This document shows, in pieces, positions 22,928 through 34,010 of a stretch of DNA of 64,000 bases. Made by a program: the position numbers and the translations under genes. The first letter of the stretch is position 1, and each line of letters begins with the position of its first letter. Origin of the DNA: Rhipicephalus microplus (lineage: Eukaryota > Arthropoda > Arachnida > Ixodida > Ixodidae); assembly GCF_043290135.1 (NCBI RefSeq), contig NC_134704.1:25910501-25974500 (forward strand), written 5' to 3'. The notes below the pieces were generated by a model that worked only from the letters and a program-made list of their open reading frames with translations, was not told the DNA's origin and did not search any database.

Positions 22928-25456
22928 AGATAACTGTATTTGTGCAGTACTTATATTCACTGCTCGTTTATTTCTTTTCTGTTCTCCTTTCTCGCACATC
23001 TCTACACTAACCATCCCCAATACCATAGCGCAAGATATATAACTGTATGCCTGTCTGGTTAATGTTCGTACTTTCTTGATTAATCTCCTTTTATTACCTT
23101 CAATACTATAACTATGTTGTGGCATGATATATATAGTAACTTTATTACTTATTTCTTCCTTCCTTGTCGCTCTTCCCTGTTGGTTTTAATTAAAGTTGTG
23201 ACTAGCATAGAAAAACGAGTCCTAAAGGTCACCCTTCCTTCGTGCTTCTTTCATTTCTGGTATCCGTATTGCTCTTGGACCATGCGCTCTTTTCTACAAG
23301 GAAGGAGTTGCTTAAAATCTCTGCACGGACTGGAGAAATAATGCAGTTGGGAAACTCGCTCTATAATTCACACCTGATACACGCGCAAATGTGTTCTTTA
23401 AAAATACTGCAATAACCGCTTAAACGAAAAACAATGCCTAAGTGAGGAATGCATGTTTCCGGTATTTCGGCTTATGATGGTCACGCCAAGTGCTTGCCCG
23501 GGTATACAGTTTACTGCGACCGCCGGTAGTGGCGCGCTGCTTTTCTCTTCACTAGAGTAACTGTATATAGTCACTCTACTCTTTATGTTTGTGTCGCTAC
23601 TAATGGAAGGCCAGAAGACGACATTCGTTAGCTAGGTATTCACTCTGCGCTTTGAAGCAACGACCGCTTGATCTATCATTCAGCTCGGAGACAAAACTGA
23701 AAAGCCCGTGTTGAAAGACGGTGGTAGCCATTGGACGTGGGGTCTGTTCAACGGGCTCCTTTTGAAATGCAAGGTGAAATTAGTAAAAAAAAACACTGGG
23801 TGAAATAAAGTAGTATAATGAGCAAAAAAGAGGTAGACTGTGTGTATAGTTTTCGGGGTAAGAGAGGGGGTCTGCAGCTATGGGTTTTTCTGGTAGGATG
23901 CTGTAGAATTTGCTGAGAAAAAGCTTCTCTCCACTAACCTATGAAATTATAGGTAAAAAAAAAGAAATGCAGAGCAAGAGATTTTGAATAGAAGTTCGTG
24001 ACATGCGCGTCCCTTCTCGATGGGCCCTTCTCCCCATCAAACGGGAGAAGGGCCCGTCCGCGTCGGCGTCATCTCAACTGATACAAAAAAAGGTCCTCAG
24101 ATGATGACGTCATCAAGGCAGCACAGGCCGAATTTGTGACGTCATCAAGACGTTTCTATGTTGTCACATAACATGGCATCACGTAATGTCAGCACACCAA
24201 ATTGGCGTTTGATTAAAGGTGGACTGATTCCGGAGGCAGGTCAATAAAACAACGTGTCGCACAAAAACTTTCCAATGTCTTTGATCTCGGAGCCAATGCA
24301 AAATTACGTTGGGTACATAAAGCTCTGCGTGGGGAGAGGACGGGGGACGAGATTTCAATATAATTGAATGACAAGAACAAGATGGTTTTCGTCTTGGAAT
24401 TATTTAAGGCAAAGTCATAAGAGATGGCGTGAATTTTTGAAAACGTCGCAGTAGGAAAGCTTTTTTTTTTGAAACTTGAATCACTAACAGCAGACACTCA
24501 GCCTCAGCTGTTATCAACCTGTCGCACGCAGGATTATATCGTCTAATACTCACACTGAAAATGCAGGAAAGGAAACCCGCCTAACCGTTTATCCGCGCCA
24601 TTAGTCGTCTAACTAAGAATCGCCCCCAATTTCTTTCACAAGTGTAGGCAAAGAACGTGAGATGACATTCCTACTTTCTCAGAACACAGCGCTTTAGGGA
24701 CATAATACAGGTTGAAGAACGGACAGTATCACCGAAAACAAAACTACACAGCCCCAGTCAAGCTAGCGCTTAGCTTAACGTAGCGATGGTTAGGTCGTCA
24801 ACAGTGCATTTGGTGTACGCATTTTATTTATTAATAGCAATGAAAAAAAAGGGGGGGGGGAAGTTTGTATACGCCGTTGAATAATGCAAGAAGGGCTTGG
24901 AGTCAATTGGAACGCAGTCTCTCTGTGTACTCTGTGTCGTGACTACGCCCCATTTGCCATCAGCGTTTCGCTAGCAAAAGTCTCGTGTGCCTCGCAGCAA
25001 CAGTCTTCCTTCAATCTCATTACTGTACTTTTTCACCAAGCTGGTTCTGCTTAGACGTAACCCTGTAATTTAAGCAAGGCCCAGCTTCACATTAAACATT
25101 GTTATCGTAAGTAATAATAGAGGAAGGCCGCGTACCTTCCGCTATCGCTTAGAGGCTCTGCTGCATTGCTGACGTTTGTGATGTAAAAGAATTCGTTTCG
25201 GGAAATGGTGGGCACGTTATGACTGCGGAGTAGAACGGGATGAAGCGGTGCATCGAGTGCGTGGTCAAGGACTACTCCACGTGGACAGACGTACTCTGGG
25301 GCACTACGCTACAGTGTCTTCCGTCAATACGGAGTTGCTCTAGGACATAAAATTTTCAACAACCGATGAACGAAAGTGTCAGACAACGGTATATTGTCTT
25401 TTCAAAGACTGATTATGAAACGCAACTTTCATCAATGTTTAATGAAGGAAAAAAGT
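22928..25456. other. Unannotated stretch
   Basis: No gene recognised. Within it, 24022-24034 and 24043-24055 form a perfect 13-bp hairpin (GGGCCCTTCTCCC). TGACGTCATC-type words occur twice at 24099-24147. A sequence around 23565 (AACTGTATATAGTCACTC) looks like part of a tick repeat. Confidence 0.35.
24099..24147. promoter_or_regulatory. Second TGACGTCA pair
   Basis: GATGACGTCATCAAGGC and GTGACGTCATCAAGACG lie within 50 bp and share TGACGTCATCAAG. This is the same core word as the pair near 20.2 kb but in a different frame of flanking sequence. Function is unknown. Confidence 0.4.
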
Positions 25457-25681
25457 GCAAATTTAAGGGCCCGTTTTTTTCTTTGTTAGATACAATATTA
25501 GTGACGTCTAACAAAAAAGCCAAGGAATATATAGAGGTTGTTATGAGATGTAACCGCAAGGTAAATGCGATGAATGAAAAGTGGACAAAAAGGTTACTTG
25601 CGACCGGCTGGATCCGAACCTTCGAATAACACGTCCGATGTCTTACCACTGATCTATGGCAGTAGCCATAACTGCGTCCAC
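25457..25681 (-). mobile_element. tRNA-derived SINE, second family
   Basis: On the minus strand the tRNA-like head has an A box (TAGATCAGTGGTAAG) and a B box (GGTTCGGATCC at 25610-25620, 10 of 11 to the Pol III consensus). The anticodon-arm region reads GGACGTGTTATTCGAAGG. A non-tRNA tail includes TTTTTGTCCACTTTTCATTC and TATCTAACAAAGAAAA. The tail also occurs alone at 57469-57521, which confirms a dispersed family. A plus-strand 87-codon frame here is its antisense shadow. Confidence 0.75.
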
Positions 25682-27199
25682 GTTAATGGGTATGCGTGTG
25701 CATCTAAACGAGGGAGCTTCAGTCAGCGCCGTCAGTAGCCACTATAAGATTACGCCACACACACCGCGTGGCTTCCCAGGACAATAGAACATTGCCCTCT
25801 GGAAAGAAATTGGGCCTATTGTTTAATATTAAACACTGTATGAACCCACGCGGTGTTTAAGGCGACAACATAATTTTACCAGATTGTTCCGGTGGGTTTG
25901 TTCTACATATAATCGGGGGCAGTGTTCGCCAACGAGTTTTTCTTGTCAAATATGATTTTTTTGTTCGCTGCTTTCCCGTTCATTTACGGCTGTAGGGTAT
26001 CTGTCACGTAAATCGTCCCAGCAGGCTTAAAAGCCGCTGTCATTGTGACTTGGAATGAGGCCGTTAATAGGAAAATCATGCGCATATACCGCATTCGAAG
26101 AAAAAAAAACAAAAAAAGGGGGGGGGGGGAGGACTCTCGCCATTCACCCTCAAGAGCAAAACGGGATAGTGGAATCGATGCTCCGCGCATAGCCTTCTCA
26201 ATTGCGACCAAGGTTTCTTTTTTTGGTGCATACTTTAACTGCACCACAAGAAATGTCTGTACGCGTAACATTAGCCGTTTGAAGCTATACTAAAGCGCTT
26301 TTTGCAAGTGCAGTTGCACAGCGTCCACTGCACACAATTTTTCCTTTTGCGATTCAGCGAAGGCCCACTATGTGTCCACAAGGCAACTCACCAACCTCCG
26401 CAGCTGTTCACTTTCTTGATGGTTTTGCAGATGATGATTCGTTGTGATCGCTTTGTATAGCGAGTGGCCCTTTAAAATACTCAATTTTCGTTCATGTTGC
26501 AGTTTTTGAAGCCTGGGGCAGTTGTAGGTTCTACCCGACAATATTGCTTGCGTTAAGGAGGCTTTTTTGTTTCCAGTATACACGTGCACGGCAATCATAT
26601 AGTATTTTTTTCTACGAAGCCTCTTCAACCAATGGCGTCGTTTTAGTGAAGAACACACGCTTACCACGCCGTGGGTCTGGCTTCAATTTTGAGTGGAGCC
26701 CTAGATTTTTATCATCTGTTTCATTTGCAATGTTATCGATTTTTATTTCCCGGAAAACGCTGATCAACCGCTCACAGCCTATGCCGTCAACGCCCACACT
26801 GCAATTTCTGCGATACGAAATATTCATTGCTAACGCGTTAATACAGGGGTAAAAGACGGACAAACACTACCTTGTCATGATGGCATACTTTTTTGCTTGC
26901 GACGTTCTTTAAAGACACTAAAGTGGCTTAGTGCCTCACAAATTCACCGCCGTAAAAAAACACCAGGCCTGCGCGGAAGGTACAGCACAGTCACAGCGAA
27001 AGCTAGAAGAGCGGCCTCTCAGAGCCTTTTCGAAACACTCATTGGGTAACTACTGCAAGTACACTTGCTTGATGCCCACTAGGTCATTATTAATAATTCT
27101 ATTTGGGATGTAGGCTGGCATTCGCTATGCTATTTTTCGCCATTCTTCTGAGAAGCGTGGTATCCGCTAAACACTTGCAAGGAATTTTGTGCCAATTGT
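25682..27199. other. Unannotated stretch with unplaced protein-like frames
   Basis: Minus-strand frames at 26368-26667 and 26612-26863 and plus frame 26544-26852 overlap. The minus frames join across a frameshift near 26620 and may be an eroded mobile-element gene, but I cannot name one. G-run at 26119-26129. Confidence 0.3.
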
Positions 27200-28634
27200 T
27201 CATGCAGTGTCTGACGACGATGAGGAATTATGGCTGAAGTGGGTATGCGCCTCAGAGTAAAGCTGAACAAAAACAAGCTTTGTAATGGGACAGCCCACTC
27301 GGCTTTTGGCATGGCTATTGGCCTTCAACCCCAGAATTTTTCGCAGCCATTAAATGGACAAAAACGCAACTTAAATATCTCGGAGTACCGGTCGAGTCGT
27401 ACAAAGTACTGATGAATATTGGACACAGCAAACGAAAGAAATTAAAGAGAAAACGAATAGGTGGAATGCAACTTATCTGCCCATGTTTGCAAGGGCTACT
27501 GCACGCAACTATTTTTTTTTTGCGTGTGTCTAAGCTATGGTATGTGATGCAAGTGTTTTACTGTTCCCTGGTTGACGTGCAAAAATTACATCGGGTGTTT
27601 GCAATATTCATGTGGGGGTATAACTAGGAAAAGTGCAGTCGCACAATTTGTTTAGACGGGTGAAGTGCGGAGGCTTTGGGCTAGGACATCTGTTTATCAA
27701 GCAGTGAGTAAATATGTTTTTCTTTTTCCGCGAGACAAGAGATCCTTTCCTACTAACAGTGTGTCAAACACGACTACGTAGACTGTTGTCTGAGTTTGTT
27801 GTGAGCACTAATGTTACCACAGGGGCTGTGCAAGGATACATGAAGGAAGGTGTGGCCAGCGTGCGGTTTTTGGGCGTTCGTTTTTCAACTGACTACCTGT
27901 GGTCTGTTGGAAGGAAAAAAAAAAACTGTACAAAGATTTATGTGACACTATGCTCCCCATCCCACTGTACAGAGCGCTATATACAGCACGCAAAGGTCAG
28001 AATGTACTTAAACAAGTTTAAAAAATGCCGGCAGCTCCAAGTGCAAAAACGTTCTTTTTTAAATTACACACCGCGACACTTCCTGTAAGAACCTTCCTAG
28101 AGGAGCGTAGGTTTTATATGCCTTGGGGATCTCATTGTCTAATCTGTTAGAAATCGGAAACTATTGACCATGTTTTCCTGCACTGTTAAGAAGGAGTTTA
28201 CTCCTGGGACGTATTACAAAGGACAATTAAAAGAGAGTTCCCGTTAGACCCTCATGGGACAAGGTATTTGGCAATACAGAATGAGGATGGATTAATTTTT
28301 GATTTTATCATGATGACTGCCTTGGACAGTATATGGCACTCCAGAATGGCTGGATTTCACTGTGACCCTGACAGGAAACCAGCAAGAGAGTATTTCAATG
28401 AAAGTATCTCAACATTTCTCGAGGTAGTAAGAACAGACGAATGTGTACCTTTATGGTTAGAAAAGGTAGAAGCCCTACTGACCATGAAGGAATTCTAGGA
28501 CGTGATGATGTGTTATAGTAATGCTAGTTGGCCTTAGTTTTTTTTAAATTTTTCTTATTGTTCGTTGTGTATTGTAATATCTTTATCTTAGCACCCCGTG
28601 TTTGAGCCTTAACCAGAAATAAGGAAAAAAAAAA
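27200..28634 (+). pseudogene. Decayed L1/Tx1-type LINE, 3' half of reverse transcriptase ORF
   Basis: Pieces in all three frames, with stops and frameshifts, keep the order of an L1-clade RT C-terminus. First comes a KLWYVMQVFYCS...VFAIFMWG stretch, where RT thumb ends and GGLGLGHLFIKQ begins at about 27660-27700. Next is a Cys/His motif (CLICRK..ETIDHVFLHC at about 28137-28185), as in zf-RVT domains. Last is a terminal piece with FPLDPHGTRYLAIQNED and WLEKVEALLTMKEF, stopping at 28498. A short 3' UTR and an A-run (28624-28634) complete the 3' end. The catalytic RT motif is not readable, and the element is dead. Confidence 0.8.
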
Positions 28635-28738
28635 CAGGTGTAGCTGAGTGGTAGAATACTGGGCTGGCAATCAGCGGACCCGGGTTCAAGCCCCACTGTG
28701 CCATTGGTACTAGGTCGAGTCTGCCCAAAGCAAGTTAC
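28635..28738 (+). mobile_element. tRNA-like sequence, first of a tandem pair
   Basis: GTAGCTGAGTGGTAGAATAC forms a D-arm-like A box and CCGGGTTCAAGCCCC a B-box-like T arm. The loop between reads CTGGCAA, giving a GGC (Ala-type) anticodon. Acceptor and T stems do not pair fully, so this is not a working tRNA gene. It directly follows the A-run of the LINE. Confidence 0.65.
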
Positions 28739-28917
28739 AAGCACCGGCGTAATTCAGTGGTAGAATACTGGGCTTGCACCCAGCGTAGCCGTATTCAAAC
28801 CCATTTTGTCATTGGTGCTAGTTTTTTTTTCTAATTTCGCAGATATGGTTAAGGACACCGGCGGACAACTGTGCGTGACCCGAGTTGGGATCTTATAACA
28901 GCTTTCGCTGTAAAAAT
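28739..28917 (+). mobile_element. tRNA-derived SINE, third family (Ala-like head)
   Basis: Second tRNA-like unit (GTAATTCAGTGGTAGAATAC, loop CTTGCAC, TGC Ala-type anticodon). It is followed by a non-tRNA body with GGTTAAGGACACCGGCGG and a 3' end ACAGCTTTCGCTGTAAAA. The body recurs on the minus strand at 43386-43476, so this is a dispersed family. The unit upstream (28635-28738) is a head-only copy. Confidence 0.7.
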
Positions 28918-29229
28918 TTTTAGAATCCGTCCAGTATGAGCGGAGCGTGGACAAGTCGGCTCCACTCACGGTGTCCGAAACAATGAGCGAGCGCGCCATA
29001 CTCAAATAAGCTAATGGCGGACATAATGGCTGTGACAATAGATTTTAGAGCCTGTAGTGTCATTTGTCGAGAGAAGAGTAAGCAACGCTTAGCCTATCTT
29101 GAGAATGTTTTGTGAATTCCACGCCGCTGACTGCGCTATAATACTTCGCTCACATGTTCTCTGTAGCCTCCACTGCCCATCGCAGCGTTTGCTGGCCACG
29201 CTCAAAACGTATTTCAGGGCCCCTTTAAG
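28918..29229 (-). mobile_element. One end of a TTAA-type DNA element
   Basis: Plus-strand sequence closes with TTTCAGGGCCCCTTTAA (to 29229). Its reverse complement, TTAAAGGGGCCCTGAAA, is a terminus I recall as common in tick genomes. TTAA is the target of piggyBac and Kolobok elements. The opposite end is not identifiable, so the left boundary is arbitrary. Confidence 0.5.
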
Positions 29230-30074
29230 AATAGCTCTTCTATTCAACACACAACGCCGCCACATCTACGGTCTCCATTAGGCTAGAAGTCGGTATTTAG
29301 GGTGGTGCTCGGCTAATAAGATTGGAGATGTGTTCAGAGGTGTCAGCGGCACTGGGTGACCGAATCGTGTGAGCGGAATGGAGCTTGGAGAGTAGAATCG
29401 GGTAGAAGTAATTGCTTTTTGCGTCGACATGACTTGGCCGCCGAAGCAGTCATCCGCCCAGCCCCGCTTTTCTTAATTTCGGATGGAAGGCAATACTTCG
29501 GGTGGTGAGAGTGGTCGCATGTGTGAAATGAAGTATTAGCGAGAACTTACTTGAAGTTTCGAAAAGCTAGCTTTCACTACTACTCAGGAAACGGGGTAAA
29601 AAGAAGAAACAAAAAATACAAAGAAAACAAACACGCCGTGTTTAGGAACACGATGCCGGTCCTGTTTTTACAAGACATTCCTTCAGGGGAAACGAAAGGC
29701 TTGAAGTGATGTTGTATAATAAGCGCATTATTGGAGCAACTGCCTTGACCAAAAAAAAAAGTCTCAGTAAATGCCTTGATAAGGGGGAATCAACAAATGC
29801 GATAACAACAAGTTTGGGTGTTACACGAAGAAGAGCATAGTGAGATAATTATAACATTAACAGGTGAAGTGCTGCCAGCCAGTCTGAGGCACTTCACCTG
29901 TTCATCTTATGATTATCCCACGTTGTTTCCATCTATCGGCTCCCATCAAGATCGATGAAGTGCAATTAACTCAAAGATCGAGGCATGCTGCTCAAGCGCA
30001 TAGAACGCACGAAAAGAAGACACACAAAATAAGCGTGAACGAACAAATTTAGAGAATTCAGGACGATGGACCCC
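29230..30074. other. Unannotated stretch
   Basis: Apart from the hairpin at 29841-29920, no coding or named repeat is seen. Confidence 0.35.
29841..29920. repeat. Imperfect hairpin
   Basis: AACAGGTGAAGTGC (29859-29872) pairs perfectly with GCACTTCACCTGTT (29889-29902). Pairing continues outward for about 18 bp with five mismatches. No family assigned. Confidence 0.75.
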
Positions 30075-30850
30075 GAGGCTACTCAAGGTGGCTGAAAATC
30101 CTAGCGCGTTGATGACCTTCCTGGCCCAGAATACGTTCCATATAGTTGGTCACCCAGTCATGAGCTGCGTAAAGCGGCATCCTATCGCTCCTATGCATCC
30201 CCGCAAAGAAAAGATTCGGCTTGTTTGGACAATGGCAATGTACTTGATTAAAGGCGGCTCGCGGACTCGAGCAGAAATGGCAATGGGTTAAGGCCTCCAC
30301 CTGATAAATTTGGGAATAGATTAAGTGGGAAATCACAACGCCCATTTGGAGTCGGCGCCAAAGGATTTCGCTGAGCCTGGGCAGTGATTTATGGGCTTGT
30401 GGGTAGATCATGTGGGAATTGCGGTAGTGTAAAGTAATTTGCTGATCAGTGAGGGGATATGACCGCATGCTGCGAAAGGAAGGCAGACCGTCTACTGCCC
30501 GGTTGACGAATTCAGGGACTTGCTCGTGGCTGGTGGTGTTCCCTGGATAATCACAATGCACTGTGACCCACGAAATAGTGATTATTTCTTTAGGATGGAC
30601 GAACTATGGAATATGAAAGGCAGGTGCATGTATAATATATCGTGGTGTTGGTGCATCCATTGAGGCCGATGGTGAGGTGGTCAAGCAGCAGTCTTCCTGT
30701 TGTGATGCTTCGACTAGTTCATCAATCGTGTTATGCACACTTGATTGGAGAAGTTTTCTTATAGCTGTATTCTTGGAAAGATACATAGCAGTTTTATAGG
30801 CTGTGCGGGTCAGGCGATCTACTTCATATATCTCGAGAGATAGGAGGTTT
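30075..30850 (-). pseudogene. Decayed I-group LINE, thumb / RNase H tail / Cys-His end
   Basis: Minus-strand reading from 30850 gives an RT-thumb piece (TRTAYKTAMYLSKN..., then SSVHNTIDELVEAS). This parallels the AYAGALGLLPGT...LGTHNTLSEISEAQ segment of the LINE at 49.2-50.9 kb. It then passes to the end of an RNase H domain and a terminal Cys/His cluster (CHFC...CHC near 30265-30310). Most of RNase H is deleted. The last part is one open frame of 160 codons. Confidence 0.65.
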
Positions 30851-30875
30851 AGACGAGGGAGGTAATAAGTTACTT

Positions 30876-31330
30876 TATTTATTTACAAATACTGCAGGCC
30901 TTACTTTGGCCTAAACAGGTGTGGGAACATTATTAAGAGTAATTAGAACTGTCGCTAACCTATAGTGTAAAGTGTATGTTGATTACAATCAACACAAAAA
31001 GAAAAAAAGTGTTTCGCAGTTGCTGCAGCAGTATAGCAGTAATACAGCAGTGTAACAGTGATGGACAGGCAATTCAATACATGGGGTAAATCAACACTAT
31101 CCATAAAAAAAAGTGAGCGGAAGAGTCAGCTGTCTTCATGACTAGAGATTATAGACATTATTTTACATGCCAATGGAAAGGTTATTTAAAAAAGGTGAAC
31201 AAATGATTCTGTTGTAGGAGAAATATGTACTTTTTCTGGTAATTTATTTCATGGCATTACACGTGGAAAAGAAGAATCTGAATGTATTTTAGGATTACTA
31301 AATGGCTGCCTAACTGCTTTGTTGTGGGTG
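30876..31330 (-). pseudogene. CR1/Jockey-like LINE C-terminus and 3' UTR, copy 1
   Basis: The minus strand reads SNPKIHSDSSFPRVMP*NKLPEK..., then ESFVHLF and a stop. This is the FFPRTI-x-WN-LP type C-terminal signature of CR1/Jockey-group RT proteins. The Trp codon is a TGA stop. The 3' UTR runs to a TAAA/TTTA-rich end at 30876-30890. It lies just upstream (minus sense) of the I-group relic. Confidence 0.6.
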
Positions 31331-32034
31331 GTAGAAGCAGAATGTTTGGACAAGGCGGCACGATTCTGCTTCACGCCTGCCCTTCTGGCGATCAGAAATA
31401 CTTTTTATGAGGATGGAAATATTTTGCACTGACCTAGTGTCGAACCCACAGCTATGCAGTTGGAGCCATTATTCGATATGTGGATGCCTAGAACTGTGAT
31501 GTTTACCTGATTGATGAGTTGGTTATCCAAGTATATTGATACTGCCGGAGGTGAAGGGACTTTGGGAGAAGTTTGAAATTATGATTTAGGAGCTGAGCAA
31601 CTGAGAAAGATGCTCCGAGCGTGTTCTTGGACCGTGTATGTTGCTCTTCGGAGGGTGAATTCGATTGCGCCACAGTTTCCCGTATTGGTCCGTACGCCGA
31701 TGACTGTGGGAACTTGTGCACAAATGTGCTCGTGTCTATTGCAATGTGAACAAGCAAACTGTACAATAACATGCTACATTTTTTTACTTGTGTCAGTTTG
31801 GTATATATGTATATTTCTTTACTTTTTCACTTTCTTTTTGCCAATGCAGAACTTATAGAAAAGGACAAGCCTAGGCGACGAATACCTCGACCTTTCCCCA
31901 GTAAGCCAGCTAAAACCAAACAGAGCGTTTCTGGCGTTTATATGTAATTCAATAAATTAAAAAAAAAAGCCGTCAGATCCCACGCATTGCGGAAATCGAT
32001 GTAGTACGGCGCAGCTGCAAGGAGAAAATTATGC
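31331..32034. other. Unannotated stretch
   Basis: No coding or repeat recognised. 31780-31850 is T-rich. Confidence 0.35.
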
Positions 32035-32600
32035 TGTACATAACATGCATGTCACGATTTACATGTTAGGACTTTTCATTTATGTTCGTCATACAGTCAC
32101 GTCGTTCCATACCAGTTTTGGTGTATCTCAAGCCAGCAAAAAGGTCGCAAGCACACACTGAGCATGACATGTGAATCACGTTAAACATGTGATGTCATGA
32201 TTTTCATATTATCTCTTGTCATTTCTTTTCGTCATAAAGTCACGTCTCCCGATACGAAATTTGGTGTATATCAAGCTAGTGAAACGGCCAACAGTGCGCC
32301 ATTAGCATTGCATCCAAATCATGTTGTACATGGCTGGCACGTCGTGATTTTCATATTACCACTGGTTATTTGTGTTGCTCAGGCAGAAACGTCTCATTAT
32401 ACTAATTTCTTCATATTTCAAGGTACAGAAACGGCCGCAGGAGCACCTTGGCAATGACATGTAAACTGTGCCGTGAATGACAAGTTAGTCATGATTTTCA
32501 TTATATGAGCAGTCATTTATGTTCGCCACACAGTCCCGCTATGTCATTACAATTTTGGTATGAATCTCAATAATGATACGGCATGAAGTCGTAGGTGGCT
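32035..32600. repeat. Four-unit tandem array, ~145 bp unit
   Basis: The word TCATGATTTTCATATT (or a close variant) recurs at about 32052, 32195, 32342 and 32489, a spacing of 143-147 bp. Between are conserved words such as TTTATGTTCGTCATACAGTC and TTTGGTGTAT.TCAAGC. Units are diverged. The array is followed by GATAGATAGACGAACATA and CTCAAAATCACCGAAGTTCG. Confidence 0.85.
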
Positions 32601-33500
32601 AGATAGATAGACGAACATATACGCTCAAAATCACCGAAGTTCGCTAAGAAATGCATCGCTTAAAAAAAATAATGCCAGCGCAATTCGGTCCACTCATAAG
32701 CTGCATCACAAGACTGGTATTTTTGTTTTTCAGTCTAAATGCGCATCACATCTCAAGGATTTCGTCGTAAGCGCGCTTGTCTGAGAGGCGCCATAAAATT
32801 GTTTTATGTGGGCGGTTTCCTTCCGGAACAAAGAATTATTAGATTGTTCTGGCAGGGTTAATTAATTCCGGCTGTGGGGGTGGCACTGAAGTCCTATATG
32901 ACACTGACCGCGGGACTGCGCGGCGACACCAGCGTGCATGTAATTGGCGCTGCAGCGTGGCTCAAGTTATTCGGCGCCGAACGAGACGACGACCGCGCTA
33001 TTTCACTCTCGGCTCGCACAAAGAGCGGGTAATTAATCTTACTGGGTTCGCGCGGACCGGGAGGAATATGTGTGTGAAGAAAACAGAACTCCGGAGAAAA
33101 AAAAAAATAGTTCTCACCCGAATGATTGCATTGTTGCGCATTTAGCAGTTCATGCGTGTGACTTCGTCGACGTTTCTCTCTGTAAGCTGCAAGCGAGGAA
33201 AGTTATTACAGATGTACGAGAGAAAACGAACCCTAGTTTTTTTCTCTGATAGACACAAGCGCCAGCCGCACATTGCTTTACTTTCCAAAATATAATATCC
33301 CATTAGTGAGAGCTAATATGAGTACAAGGAAAGTGCATTGGCTCCAGAGTAGATTCAATTTGTACGACAGGATATTTTTAAATCTTGTTCACCTGTGAAT
33401 ATTCTTAGATACTATTCCGGAATCTTTCATAACACATAGGACAGTTTAATTCGCTAGTTGAAACAGTTTTGATGTATTTCCAGTGCTTAAACAAAAACAA
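32601..33500. other. Unannotated stretch
   Basis: No gene recognised. Confidence 0.35.
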
Positions 33501-33511
33501 AAAAAAACGAG

Positions 33512-33744
33512 CCCCGCCAGGTTGGTCTAGTGGCTAAGGTACTCGGCTGCTGACCGGCGGCAGGTCGCGGGATCAAATCCCGGCTGTGGCGGCTGCATTT
33601 CCGATGGAGGCGGAAATGTTGTAGGCCCGTGTACTCAGATTTGAGTAAAGAACCCCAGGTGGTCAAAACTTCCAGAGCCCTCCACTACGGCGTCTCTCAT
33701 AATCAAATGGTGGTTTTGGGACGTTAAACCCCACAAATAAATCA
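33512..33744 (+). mobile_element. Ruka-like SINE with A-rich target duplication
   Basis: Head with a small GGC insertion (GACCGGCGGCAGGTCGCGGG), a body with a deletion of the GTGCACGT word, and a short AATAAATC tail. AAAAAAACGA occurs at 33501-33510 and 33747-33756, a 10-bp duplication. Confidence 0.92.
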
Positions 33745-33849
33745 ACAAAAAAACGAACAAAAAGCATGCAGACCCGGAAATAAAAAACAAACAGTAAGAG
33801 TGCCTCTCTTCAAATTCAATGTGAGTGATATTCGGCAACCTCTCCGCTC

Positions 33850-34010
33850 ATTTAAGGCTCTTTGGACGCTGTAGACTGGATCTTGAGTACGGTACTTGGC
33901 GTGGACTCATCCCAGTCCTGCTCACTGACGAGTGATGCATACCGTAACGCAGGACACTCACGGAGCATACGGGCTAAAGTGATGAGCTCCTCTTCGAAAT
34001 TCGCGTAGTG
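33850..34010 (-). pseudogene. Possible LINE ORF2 C-terminal scrap
   Basis: Minus strand reads about 53 codons without a stop (HYANFEEELITLARMLRECP...SEQDWDES...) before TAA. Composition and Trp/Asp spacing recall the far C-termini of tick I-group LINE proteins. This is a weak, memory-based match. Confidence 0.25.

Noticed and set aside
25610..25681. Functional tRNA gene on the minus strand
   Set aside because: The B box is good, but the sequence continues into a dispersed SINE tail also found at 57469.
28635..28815. Two functional tRNA-Ala genes
   Set aside because: D- and T-arm words look right, but T stem and acceptor stems do not pair and the second unit continues into a SINE body.
32035..32600. 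CRISPR-like array
   Set aside because: Repeats are long, diverged and contiguous, without short constant repeats and unique spacers. The window is eukaryotic.
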